In this document: positions 10,917 through 20,960 of the stretch, one piece after another | How positions within the stretch are numbered: the first letter of the stretch is position 1 | How the letters are laid out: each line of letters starts with the position of its first letter | Made by a program: the position numbers and the translations under genes | Notes under the pieces: model-generated | What the model was told of the DNA's origin: nothing | Seen by the model: the letters and a program-made list of their open reading frames with translations, nothing else | The model's database searches: none | Source of the DNA: Clitopilus passeckerianus | Taxonomy: Eukaryota > Basidiomycota > Agaricomycetes > Agaricales > Entolomataceae | Length of the DNA: 64,000 nt | Assembly (NCBI GenBank): GCA_944990035.1 | Contig: CALYLX010000074.1 | Location: 62,001 to 126,000 of the forward strand | Direction: 5' to 3'

Positions 10917-10921
10917 CTTTC
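10917..10921. repeat. Right target-site duplication of inner element (CTTTC)
   Basis: This matches 3658-3662. After it the outer element's gag resumes with TTGGAGCA, exactly where it left off. Confidence 0.95.
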
Positions 10922-11655
10922 TTGGAGCAATAGTAGCACAAGTTGTTCTTCTTGTGATGTTCTCTTTCCTCCTGGGTGAGGCGGCGTTTGGGTGGATCAG
11001 TGGTGAAACGATCAACATCCATAGCCATTGGGTCTCGGGCTCCAGTAGGTGTTTTGTAAGCACCTTTGACCATATCAGATGTCTTGATGATACGGGTATG
11101 TCCCATGATTGTCTTGGCACGTCGCCAGTTGTTGTCAAACTGGACGGCTTTCTTGACCCAATCGTCGAATGTGGTAGGAGGGGAATCGGAAAAGAGAATT
11201 TTCTCTCGGAGTTTGGGGGTAAGTCCTTCCATGAAGATCTCAATCTTTGCAGTGTCACCGCTGAGATCAGTTCGTGCAAGAATATTCTTGAAGACGGTGA
11301 CAAATTCGTCAGCTGTCCCATCCTGTCGTAAGGCTTTGAGTTGGAGGAGTGCGGCAGCTTTGTCGTCGGTAGGGGAAAAGGCTTCTTTGAATTGGTTGAT
11401 AAATTCAGCGTAGGTGGCTTTCCTTTCAGCTGCTGAATATTTATCGTGAAATTCTAATCCCCATGCTGCTGCAGTTCCTTCTTTGAGGAAGGATAGGGCG
11501 ATGCGAATCTTCTTGTCATCTTCGAGTTGGTTGAGGTTGTTTAGGATGAGGTAGTCTTCAAGTTCCTGAATGAACTTTCTGGTCTTGGATCGGTCTCCGG
11601 AGAACGTTTGGGGTTTGGCTCCAATGTCCTTCTTGTTGTTGTTGTCTTGTGACAT
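10917..11655 (-). pseudogene. gag: Outer element gag, 5' part
   Basis: This is Gag from the ATG at 11655 (MSQDNNNKK) down to the CYYCSK start of the zinc knuckle, where the inner element is inserted. No frameshift is seen: the C-run near 11217 has five bases where the inner copy has four, and the capsid domain reads straight through. It differs from the inner Gag by few residues (for example N for S in YAEFINQF). An acidic open frame also extends upstream of the ATG to about 12230. Confidence 0.85.
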
Positions 11656-12240
11656 TTCGTAGTCGAAATCGAAGTCGGTCTCTGGTTCAATTGTTTCTGC
11701 ACTGGGGCGCTCCTCTGGCTCAGCTGTGGGGCTCTCCTCTAGCTGTTGTTGTACTTGGTGTTCTTCTTCTTCCTCTTCGGGCAAGACAGAAGCGCTGGTA
11801 GACGGGACTAGTGATGGGTTCCTGGATATTGCTGTGGGTAATGGTGCGAAGCGTCGCTGTTCCTCCTCGTCTACTTCAATGTCGTGTTCTCGTTGAGCTC
11901 GGACAATAGCAGGGGTCTTATGAGGTCGTTCAGGGGTAGGGAAGTCTAGAGCGTGGAAGTGTCTGTTTTCAACGGCAACGGTGGTGAATGTGAATTTGCC
12001 AAGGGAGAGAGAGGCGTAGCACCAGCGGTTATTGTTGTGATTAAAACCGCAGTAGCTTCCGTTGGTGAACTTGTAGACGTTGTTGGTTCCTTCTACTAGA
12101 GTGGTATTTCGTGGCGGGTGGTTTGCCCTGTGTACGACCGTGGTGACTGAGTGGTAGCCGCAACGGCAATCGGCCTGTTGCGTGCTTCTGCTGTGTTGTC
12201 GTGGGGTGGGCCTGCGCTAACAATGAGCGGGCCTTCTGAA

Positions 12241-12251
12241 CAGCTTGACCT
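12241..12251 (-). promoter_or_regulatory. Primer-binding site of outer element
   Basis: On the minus strand AGGTCAAGCTG follows two to three bases after the LTR and is complementary to CAGCTTGACCT in its own LTR. Compared with the inner copy there is one extra A before it, and the final base is changed, which leaves 11 paired bases. Confidence 0.65.
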
Positions 12252-12253
12252 TT

Positions 12254-12718
12254 TGTTAAGGCAGAGCCTAACAACTTAGGTAATACTGTTTACGCTCGAT
12301 GTCTTTGATAAACAAAGACAGAGATTTGTCAGCAGCTGCGGCTGTACTGACGACCTGGTGAGATTGACGAAGCAAGGGACTTAAAGGCGAAATAGAGAAC
12401 TAAGCAGTTAGGTAGATTGCCTAGGTCAAGCTGAGGAGCCTTGACCAAATGGTACAGGTTTATATACCTATCTAGTAGTTCTAAATATAGCACATGCGCA
12501 GCATGCTGAGTAAGTAATGAGTCATGCGCAGCATGATGAGTAAGTACATGAGTCAGAAAGAGTCAGATAAGGTATAAATCTCTCACGATCGTGAGAGATG
12601 CGGAGTAAGCATGGAAAAAGATGAAAAATGCGCAGTGATGCGCAGCATATGTGAGTAATCGTGCATAGGTGAGCGGGCCGGGGTATGTAAGGAGAAACAT
12701 GTAAGCAAAATCATAACA
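12254..12718 (-). repeat. 5' LTR of outer element (465 bp)
   Basis: This is the same family as the 485-bp LTRs, with TGTTA/TAACA ends, but it lacks 20 bp between two TGACTC repeats. That removes the first TGAGTCA heptamer. A few substitutions against the inner LTRs show that it is the older copy. Confidence 0.93.
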
Positions 12719-12720
12719 CA

Positions 12721-13491
12721 AGTGCTGAAGGAGACATTCAACTTCCAGACTATTTCCGATGCCATGAAAATACTGTTTCTGGATTAATCGACACTATCTA
12801 CCCTAATCTTGCCCAAAATTCCACCAATGACACCTACTTCTCCGAGCGCACTATTCTTTCCAGCCGCAATGATGATGTTGATGATCTTAATCACTTCATC
12901 TTAGATCGCTTTCCTGGACAAGAAAAAATACTTCAAAGTGTTGACTCTGTTGTTCCATCTGGGTCTGAAGAAGAAGGAGAACTAATGTATCCAACGGAAT
13001 ACCTCAACTCAATCAATTGCTCAGGACTACCACTGGCCAAACTCAAGCTAAAGTTAAACTGCCCCGTCATGGTCCTTCGCAACTTAGATCCAGCCAAAGG
13101 AATATGTAATGGCACCCGTGGAACTATCACCAAGATTGGGTACCGTGTCCTGGAAATCAAGCTTCTTACTGGCAGCCATCGTGGTACCCGTGTTTTCATC
13201 CCCCGTATTGGGATCATTCCCTCTGAAACACAAGTCCCATTTGGTCTGAAACGTCACCAATTTCCAGTTCGACTTAGCTTTGCTATGACTGTCAACAAGT
13301 CCCAAGGTCAAAGTGTTCGATATGTTGGATTAGATCTTAGAAGTCCAGTATTTACACATGGGCAATTTTATGTTGCTATTTCCAGGGTTACTTCTGTTCA
13401 TAACATCAAGGCAATTTGGAACCCTATGTCACAAGTTCCTACTACTAAAAACATAGTATATCCTGAGGTACTTTTAGATGAAAATAGATAA
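12721..13491 (+). pseudogene. Helitron helicase, C-terminal fragment
   Basis: This open frame (256 codons to a TAA at 13491) matches the C-terminal half of Helitron Pif1-type helicases: ERTILSSRNDDVDDLN, YPTEYLNSI, LKLNCPVMVLRNLDPAKG, CNGTRG, FAMTVNKSQGQS and AISRVTS, which are hallmarks of the SF1B helicase end. The N-terminal helicase motifs and the Rep (HUH) domain are missing. They would lie beyond the outer retroelement, left of the window. The frame starts directly at the LTR boundary, so the element inserted into the helicase ORF. The fragment itself shows no frame break. Confidence 0.9.
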
Positions 13492-14027
13492 TTCTACTGT
13501 ATATTTGATTATAGTACTTAATACAATACATATAATACACTGTCCTACTACAGTGGGATTAGACATTGTGTACTGAGCTGGGGGTCTGGGGGGCGCAGTG
13601 CCCCCAGCAAGCCTGGAATCCCTGAGCGGAGCAGGTCCGAAGCACAACGAAGTTTGCGAAGCTTACGGAGTGTGCGTAGGGCCGTCTGCGAAGCGACGGG
13701 TTCCCGGCTTGTTTGAATCTGAGGGAAGCCTTAGTTACGTAATCAGCTTTAACGGATATCATCCCCGTTGTTTCCCATTGGATTCCCGTATCTTGCGGGC
13801 TCTTTTGCGCTTACCAGGCCCAGATAGGACCAGGGGTTGAGCACGAGCCCACATGGGTACGCTCTCTCGAACTCGGATTGATAGCATCAAGGTAGGGAAA
13901 ATGATTATATAGCCAACGAAGAGCCGGATGAGGTAAAGTGCCCATTCGTCATGAATTGCTTAGGGCTCAAATTGCAGCACAATTCATATAGATCTAGGTA
14001 ATAACAGTCGTCCGAAACGATCCAGAA
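13492..14027. other. No gene; probable Helitron 3' region
   Basis: After the helicase stop there is an AT-rich stretch, then a GC-rich hairpin at about 13572-13602 (GGGGGC paired with GCCCCC). A second short hairpin lies at about 13681-13701 (CCGTC/GACGG). Helitrons end with a hairpin shortly before CTRR, but I could not fix the terminus. I see no coding region in the rest. Confidence 0.4.
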
Positions 14028-14777
14028 TCATGCGCAGTTGAAGTAGTTTCCCTGGATAACAGCAGGACATCCTTGCGCACCTGTAAGTTAATGGTTGGTG
14101 CCGTCAGCGATAAATGATCAAGGAAACAAGCCCGGTTGGCAGATAACTCAATGAGTTCAACATAGTGCTTATACCTTGAAAAATGTTAGAAGGTCGACTT
14201 GTAACGAGTAAAAGAGCAGATAGCTCTCCCTTGACAAACGCTGCCCTCAGGATTTCCTCGCCCACCAGTACCCCCGGACGGGTCGTACTGGCCTTCATTA
14301 TCATTAACGTTAAGTCTGTCGAGACCAGCAGGTCGAATGCAGCCAGTCACTGTCAAGTGAGTGGTTAGATAATGCCATTGACACATTGAATAAGGGACAT
14401 AAATTGGGCATATCGTGCACCAGAACGACCTCTGCCAGTCTTGAAGTCAACATTGCTCCATCAGTCATCAGGGAGGAGACCCTGAGAGTCGTCGAAAGAC
14501 CTGCGGCAGAGCAGTAAACGGTCATGCCTCCAGGATGTTCACTGTCCCCAATATTCGTGTGGGGATCACGAGGTACAACCATACTGAAAGGGATTTCGTG
14601 TCAATTTCATGGAAGAATAATCAAGTCAAATCACGAACCAGAACTTGTTTGCGTTGGTAACAGAACGGTGTTGTCTGGCGCAGCCCTTGCCTGGAGGGCG
14701 TCTAGGCCCGCAGGTGTTCCCCATACTTCCAGAGAGGTTGCGAGAAGAGTGGCAACAAGTTGAAGAGAGCGCTTCAT
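14028..14777 (-). pseudogene. Decayed copy of a small secreted cysteine-rich protein gene
   Basis: This is a paralogue of the intact gene at 40980-41799. The start (14777) encodes a signal-like leader and the shared TPAGLDALQARAAPDN segment. A shared exon begins MVVPRDPHTNIGDSEHPGG, and the last exon ends GCPAVIQGNYFNCA before TGA at 14028. It is broken by a frameshift at the end of exon 1 (two extra bases near CTGTTACC) and a TGG-to-TGA stop in the WWSN motif, with a weak splice donor in place of GTATGT. These changes are not homopolymer differences, so the decay is probably real. A TATAAATA box remains about 85 bp upstream of the ATG. Confidence 0.75.
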
Positions 14778-15477
14778 GGTACAGGCCAAGCAGAAGGTCA
14801 AAAGTGAAAAACGAACTACAGTGATCCGACGGGATGAGGTATTCTGAAGGGTTTGGGGTATTTATATTCTGACCGCAAGACAGGGCAGTGGCTCGAATAT
14901 CGCGATCAAGCCTTAGGACACTGAGCTGGAATTTGACCTTGGCGATGACATTGCCGTGACCTAGCATGATGTCCTCGTATAGATGGCTCGTGTAGATGAC
15001 GAAGCTTTCTTTATCAAATGTCTCATTTGGTGTATCGTGCGGTGGTCTCCAGCATCCACTCAAACCGTTGTATTTGGTTTGGCGGAAGCACTGGTTCAGC
15101 CATTGAATATTGACTATTGGGCTGCATGTTGTGGTTGGGAGCGTCGAGTCTGATCGTGGGAATTTTGCACAACCAACTCCAAACTTGATCTTACCATCTT
15201 CATGAGACCAGATAGCTTTGTTCGGAATTCCATTAAACTTTCTTCTAACCTTGACAAGCAATAACAACGCTACAATAGTTTTATCCATGTGATTAACCCC
15301 TCAGGCTAACTACTGTCCCGAGGGCTGTGTTGCTAGCCTACTAGTATTTGCTGGGGGGGCATAACACGAACTGAATTGAGCTGCCATCTCCCGCCTGCTC
15401 ATCGTCGTGTAAGGGATTGCAAGGATCAAGTAGCGAGCTCCTCTCCCAAAGGAGCTCACACATAACCGACATTGCGA
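14778..15477. other. No confident gene
   Basis: A minus-strand open frame runs from 15288 into the pseudogene region. It has no recognisable domain, and its second half is the pseudogene read in another frame. A TATA-like TATAAATA lies at about 14862 (minus strand). I see nothing else in this stretch. Confidence 0.4.
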
Positions 15478-16497
15478 TTACCAGAATATCTGTCGAAGTA
15501 ACATAAACAACCCACTAGGCTGTCGCGCCTTCCTGCGTGTATCTGCTTCATCTCCTATGTTGGATAGTTCCGGTTCTGCAACCCTCAGGCTGCTCCGATT
15601 CCTCTGTACCCTATGACCCGAGTTACCCGAACGCAATGAGGAGTGAAGGACGCGGTGCAAGATGAACAATGCCGACTCTTGCGTATGGGTGAATCGTAGG
15701 GTTTCTGCCCCGGCTTGGGTCAGGGGTGACCAGAGCGTCTTGCACAGCTGCGCTTCCTTCCTCTCGGCCTGTTCTGGTGAAATTTCTTGGCACATCGTCG
15801 TAGCCAATACGATTCCGCTCAAAGAGCGTCGGCCACAAAGTCGCTGGCACACCTCCAAGTGCAGGTGATTAACACCATGCATCCGTAACTCATGGATCGA
15901 GTGGAGGTAGATGATACCGCCAATCCTCTTGTGTTGGCCATACCTGAAGCCCATTGCGTCGGTAAGCTCTTTAAAAAGCTCTTTAAAAATCGGGTGAAAA
16001 CACTCAACTCACGATATTGTTAACCACTTTTCAATTCTGGAGGGAATTTCTTCATTCGGCCAGTAATCGCTATCAAAGCCCGGCGTATCCACAACTACGA
16101 CTCGTCGACCATCCACCTGCGACAGTAACTCTGGAGCTAACCTCGGCTCCACGATTTCGCAGTCAAGCTTTGACGTGCAGGGCGTAAGAGAATGTCCGAC
16201 TTCCATACGCTCATTCCCCAAAAGGAGGTTGATAAACTGCAATTCATTCTGTGTTAGAACCATCCAAGTAGGTATTGTTCTGGAATCGAACATACTGTGC
16301 TCTTCCCCGCTCCCGTGTCCCCCAAGACCCTGCATGTGACTGGTGCATATGTCATTCTTCCTTCCGTGTAAAGTGTGGACTTACAGAATAACGATATCGT
16401 TGTCAAAGCCAGTCCATGTCCCTTTTAGTAGGTTACTACTTGTCGGTCTCGTCGCCCTCCAGTGTCCGTGCGTACTGCTTGACTCATAGGCCGACAT
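15478..16497 (-). CDS. AIG1-like P-loop GTPase A
   Basis: This encodes a predicted GTP-binding protein of about 280 residues from four exons. The start at 16497 (MSAYESSS) opens a frame leading to DNDIVIL. A 34-nt exon (16296-16329) then encodes the G1 loop GDTGAGKST, and the next exon begins FINLLLGN. The G3 motif is DTPGF (near 16080). After the last intron comes RIGGIIYLHSI and the conserved CQRLCG...LATT segment that is typical of the fungal members. There is no clear coiled coil at the C-terminus, unlike its neighbours. The family (AIG1/IMAP/Toc-like) often acts at membranes in animals and plants; its fungal role is unknown. It is the last of three co-oriented paralogues. Confidence 0.8.
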
Positions 16498-17100
16498 AAG
16501 AAGTATCGATTCATGGCCAGACTGAATGAAGATGATATATATCTTCAGCCGTGCTCACACCTCGTGTGCAGTACCTCATGCTCACCTCGAGGCGTTACAT
16601 GAATCGCAAAAGATTTGACTCAAGGAAGAGCCTAAAGAGTGCAAGGGGAGTTTTCCCGCTCATTAGCTTCATGTTTAATTTGTTTCAGATTCCAGGTCAT
16701 TTTAGGATTTCCGCTTAGATCCAGGAATTAGCCTTCAGACCCACCATGCGGGTAGGATAAGGAAGGGCGCAAAAAGAGCGAACTAGCTCATATGTAAGGG
16801 ATGTCGATGACATCTTAGATCTGAGATCCTCGCTGGTGTTTTTCAACGACATCGAGCAAACAAACGTTGCTGCAGCCATGTGGCTCTTTCCAATGCCTAC
16901 ATACACGTTGTTCGTCATGTTTAGCATCAAACGAGGCTAAGGTGAGTATGGCGTTCCTTCTGACAGAGCTTGCAACGCATCTCGGGGGTTGCCGCACGTC
17001 GAGGGATCAGAAAGAATGGTAACACGCGTCCAAAGCAGATTCTCTCTCGACATGGAGTAACAGACAATAAGGATTGGACGGGGGAAAGGACACAGCTGCT
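16498..17100. other. Intergenic between GTPase A and B
   Basis: This is the upstream region of gene A and the downstream region of gene B. Short open frames here have no recognisable features. A TATATAT run lies near 16540. Confidence 0.5.
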
Positions 17101-18242
17101 TCAACTACGTTGGCCAAACCAGTTACGCAAGGAACTCAATCGCCCGAGGAAAGAGCTGCGATGCAACTCTTTCATTTGTACTTCAAGAGCCTCTATGGTT
17201 TTCTTCAGCTGTTCTTTTTCCTCTGCACTCTGAGGCTGGGCCCGTTTCGTGTCCTGGAGGATCTCACCGAGGAACCGGAGAAGTTCCCGTCCCGCCTCTG
17301 TCCCTCGAATATCTTTCTGTAGATCCACCAACTCCTTCTGAATTTTCAGTATTACTTGCTTCTGATGGGAAAGGAAACGAAAGAGCAAGATCCGCAGAAT
17401 CTTGCTTGCCGCCTTCCTGGATTCCTCCGGGTTCTTGTCGAGACGGAATCGTTCGGTTGTTGATCCCCCGGCAATCATACCATCCCAATATTTTCCCTTG
17501 AGCTGAGCTTCTACACGTTCCGCCTTTGCCGCATCTGCATTCTGCCATCTCGTTGTTGCCAGCATGATCCTGGGTAGAGGAGCTTCTCCGCATAATTTCT
17601 GGAAAGTCTCCAGATTTCTGACCGCTGTACCCCCCATCCTAGTGATTGTAATGTCCTGAAGGTAGACGATTCCACCGAGCGTCATATCTTCACAATAGCT
17701 GGAGAAGAACCTGTGAGAAATCCAGACACCACAGAATCTGAAAAACTCACGATGAAGCGAGCCACACTCCGATACGTCTAAGAATTTCGGAGTCAGTTTC
17801 GTTCGTATCATCAAACCCCGGTGTATCCACGACGATGACTCGTCGTTGAGCTAGCTCTGGACACAATTCTTTTATGAAGTTGGGGTCCACGATTGCCCAC
17901 TGGATTTTCTTCGTGCAAGACTCGAGCTCCTCCCCAACTTTCATTTCTTTCTTTCCCAGAAGAACATTGATAAACTGGCGAAGACAAATTCGTTCAGGGG
18001 CGGTGCAGCTGCCAAGAAATGACTGTACCTACAGTGCTCTTTCCCATGCCGGTTTGTCCCATGATTCTGCGAGCTATCGGTCAAGAGTATCGTCTAATAC
18101 AAGGGCAGTAGACTTACGGGATAATGATGTCAGAGCTAGAACCACCCTTGAAGACCTCATCTGCCTCCGTAACTAGGCCTTTCGGTAGCTGCTTCTTTGG
18201 TTGGGCGTCCTTCTTCCAGAGATAATTCATGATCGTTTGCAT
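17101..18242 (-). CDS. AIG1-like P-loop GTPase B with C-terminal coiled coil
   Basis: This encodes a predicted protein of about 330 residues from four exons. It starts MQTIMNYLWKKD (18242). The G1 loop GQTGMGKST is in a 34-nt exon (18033-18066), followed by FINVLLGKKEMKVGEEL, G3 VDTPGFDDT (near 17815) and, after an intron, LGGIVYLQDI, LCGEAP and LATTRWQ. The last 100 residues are charged heptads (QKELVDLQKDIRG, EEKEQLKKTIEALEVQMKEL), a probable coiled coil for self-association. The protein ends in a Trp/Arg-containing tail (NWFGQRS). A classical NKxD motif is not obvious, which is common in this fungal group. Confidence 0.82.
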
Positions 18243-18784
18243 AACGAGAATTCAATGATGAAAGTCAAACAAAGGTTGCCTTTGGTCTGATCCGTATTTT
18301 GTACCTAGTAAGCGTAGCTTGCAGTTCGCCTTAAGGCTGCCGCATGCGTCATACAAATTTGGCTTGAGTACAGACGCATGTCATACACGTTTCCTGGGGT
18401 GACTGGGCGCCAATTACCCCCGTGTTAGAGCAAGAGCACCCAACAGCAAGGCTTCCAGATCGGTCGTGTTATGATGTGCCAATAGAGCTACGTCGGAGTT
18501 GTCGTTGGTTAATTAGCCTGAGGGCAGCGGTGCTGATCGATGATCGGGGACGCGACTGCCGCACGACAAGTGATTGTCTCTTCCGTTGACGCCGAAAGGG
18601 GTTCCTGCTTGCGAAGGGGGCACCTAATAGCTTCGGTCATTTTTCGTGGATCTGCTGAAGTTGATGGCATGGGTTCCTCCATCTCCTGGATCAGCGACTG
18701 CCAGTAAATCATGACACATGTACCTCCCCGAACAAGATAGTCTTCATAGGTATTCTATCGATGACAAGAGAGCCCAAAAAGCGC
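18243..18784. other. Intergenic between GTPase B and the double-GTPase gene
   Basis: It contains the presumed promoter of gene B and the 3' region of the next gene. A 67-codon minus-strand frame (18509-18712) has no recognisable domain and no homologue among the neighbouring paralogues. Confidence 0.5.
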
Positions 18785-20680
18785 TCAAGACATCCTGGTA
18801 AATGGAGAGGGGCACATGTCATCTGTCTCCCGCTCCAGCGCTTGCACTCTTCCACGCAGTTTCTCCAGCTCCTCGTCGTGCTCGGTATGGGTCTGCCTAA
18901 ACATCTGCAGGATCTCTTCGGCTTCGTCAGGTGAATATGTAAGCTGTCTCCCTGCTTCCGTCTGGCTGATGTGTTTCTCTGGGTCCGTAAGCTCTTCCTG
19001 AATCCGCAAGGCAGTCGTAGACTGTTGTTTCACCTGCGATGGATCTGGGATACGATCTACGATAGCGTTCAAGATTTGAAGTGCCGACGCTTGCTCTAGG
19101 TCGAAGCGCATGACTGGGGAACCGCCATCACTCATGGGTTTCCAGAAAATGTCCTTCAAAGATTTCTCCCTTCGTGCACCGATCTCTGGTTTGACCGCTT
19201 GCCAGCCAGATGTTGCCAGGACGATTCTGCTGTAGTCGCCTGCTCCGCAGAGTTGCTGAAAGTTTTTGAGGTGACGGTAGCTGACGGATGCCTGGCGATT
19301 ATCCAAAATATTTTCAAGATAAATGACGCCACCCAGTTTGGTATCGCTCGGGTAGCTGAGCGGTCGGTCAGTCCCTCTGCACCTGACCAGTAGATGTATT
19401 ACACTTACGAAGAAGTGAACCACGCGTAAACCTTCTGTAGAACTATGGATTCACATAATAAGCTCTGCTCGAAGCCTGGTGTATCCACGATCACAATACG
19501 ATTGTCCGGTGATGCATGAATCTGGGCAAAAACCTTCGGGTCGACATATTCAGCCTGGATGTTGGCGGACCTGTCGGGGGCCACACTGTGTTTCACCCTC
19601 ATGATTTCTCGTCCGAGCAACGTATTGATGAACTGAGGGCATCCTTAGCCTCGCAGCTTCAGTCTTGTTGGAATCCATCATGCTTACCGTGCTCTTGCCT
19701 ACCCCTCCTCTCCCAACAACCCTTCCAAATGCTATCAATAACATATTCGTCCGCAGGTAAGAAGACCTACAAAATGACGATGTCAGGGTGGTGGCCCTGG
19801 CGTTGCCCTCTCGATGGTGTCAAGCGTGACTCCAACGGAGGTGCAACGAAACGGAAAAGAATGATCTCCAGAATACGGAGAGCAGAGGATCGTTGAAGGT
19901 CGAATCGCATGACCTGCGATCCCAGTTCGATCATGTCTTTCCAGAAACCTTCACTCAACCTTTCTTCCCGCAGAGCGCTAACTTCTTCGTCGACAATTTG
20001 CCACCTTGTTGTCGCAAGTACAACTCGCTCGAGAGCATTCTGCCCACATAGCTTCTCGAACATCGACATCATTCGGCGATTAGTACTGTTCACTCGGGTT
20101 TCGGCGATATTCTGGAGGTAAATAACTCCTCCGACCTTGACGCTTTTGCAGTGACTGAGTGGAAGGTGAGTTTCATCCTTATAAGTTAGCGCTAGGCAGA
20201 TTTGCACTCACGAGGAAGCAAGCCAATCTCCAATATACTGAAGAGTCTCCGACTCAGATCGGTAGGTGTCGTCAAAACCAGGTGTATCGACGAGTATGAC
20301 TCGACGGTTTCCCAGCTGGGGACAGAGGTTGGTAGTGAGGGTGGGATCCAAGACCTCCCATTCGATAGTGTTCGTGCAGGATGTGAGCTCGTGTCCGACC
20401 TTCATCCTGTCATTTTCCAGCAGAACGTTGATGAACTAGAGGAAATAGTACTTCTAAGAAAACATGCTGGACAGACTAATATTCAGCGTACCGTGCTCTT
20501 TCCCGCCCCAGATATTCCCATCACGCTGGTGACATTGATTTAGTATAGTCCGTGATCGCTGAGGCGACTTGATAACACCAACGGAATGATAATATCATTG
20601 TCTTTGAAGTCTTGAAGGTTATTGGAATCAGGGATATTGCGCGTAGTAGGCTTTTGCTTGTAATTCTTTTCTCTCCGCAT
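18785..20680 (-). CDS. Tandem double AIG1-like GTPase (two G domains in one chain)
   Basis: This encodes roughly 520 residues from seven exons. It starts at 20680 (MRREKNYKQK). Domain 1 has its G1 loop GISGAGKST in a 34-nt exon (20492-20525), FINVLLEND, G3 VDTPGFDDT (near 20275), VGGVIYLQNI and LATTRWQ. Its last exon then reads through, with no stop and no ATG, into GHHPDIVIL, which is the first strand of a second G domain. After a short intron, a second 34-nt exon (19688-19721) encodes GRGGVGKST, followed by FINTLLGRE, VDTPGFEQS, LGGVIYLENI and LATSGWQ. A coiled-coil-like tail (HDEELEKLRGRVQALERE) occurs only after domain 2. The alternative is two genes with an unrecognised start, but the frame and intron phase favour one chain. 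Confidence 0.7.
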
Positions 20681-20952
20681 TCCGGAAGTTGAGCGTCGAT
20701 AGCAGCTTTAGAAAAGAGGAGAAGTGGGTATAAGAAGGCATCGATTTGGTGACGGAAGACAGGAAGACAGACAAACCTCATTCATGATCAAAACATGCAT
20801 AACACCTCGTGTTTGTGGCGTGTACACGACGTTTCGTAAAGACAGCAGAGGTGAACTTGTGTGAGTTCCTGCTCTTTCAAATGACAGCGTCCAACAATTG
20901 TTTCCAATGAGGATCCTTCTTGAAGTCCTCGATTTTCGACTTTCAGGAATCA
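20681..20952. other. Short gap between double-GTPase gene and transposon
   Basis: The transposon at 20961 lies about 280 bp upstream of the GTPase start codon, so any promoter must sit in this gap or within the transposon end. Confidence 0.5.
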
Positions 20953-20960
20953 GGTCGAGG
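20953..20960. repeat. 8-bp target-site duplication, transposon copy 1 (left)
   Basis: GGTCGAGG precedes the terminal inverted repeat and is repeated exactly at 26892-26899. Confidence 0.95.

Larger units (their letters stand above)
1..12718 (-). mobile_element. Outer Ty3/gypsy chromovirus copy, split by a nested copy
   Basis: This LTR retrotransposon lies on the minus strand and consists of 10917-12718 (LTR, leader, most of gag) plus 1-3662 (end of gag, and pol as far as the left edge). The two parts join exactly when the inner element 3663-10916 and one copy of the CTTTC duplication are removed. The restored order matches the inner copy base for base across the junction. Its 3' end (chromodomain, third ORF, 3' LTR) lies outside the window. 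The right boundary at 12718 abuts a Helitron helicase reading frame, so this copy appears to have inserted into a Helitron. Confidence 0.9.

Noticed and set aside
3600..12718. A CRISPR-like or satellite array from the repeated ATGCTGCGCAT and TGACTC motifs
   Set aside because: These are short promoter-type repeats inside LTRs with irregular spacing, not an array.
14626..15288. A 220-codon minus-strand ORF
   Set aside because: Its second half is the secreted-protein pseudogene in another frame, it overlaps that pseudogene's TATA box, and no domain is visible.
16715..16997. Short minus-strand frames upstream of GTPase A with a GIGKS-like string, as a further GTPase fragment
   Set aside because: The surrounding residues do not match the P-loop exon or any other family motif of the neighbours.
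18509..18712. A 67-codon ORF after the double-GTPase gene as an extra exon
   Set aside because: The gene already ends with a clear stop at 18785, and no homologous segment exists in the paralogues.
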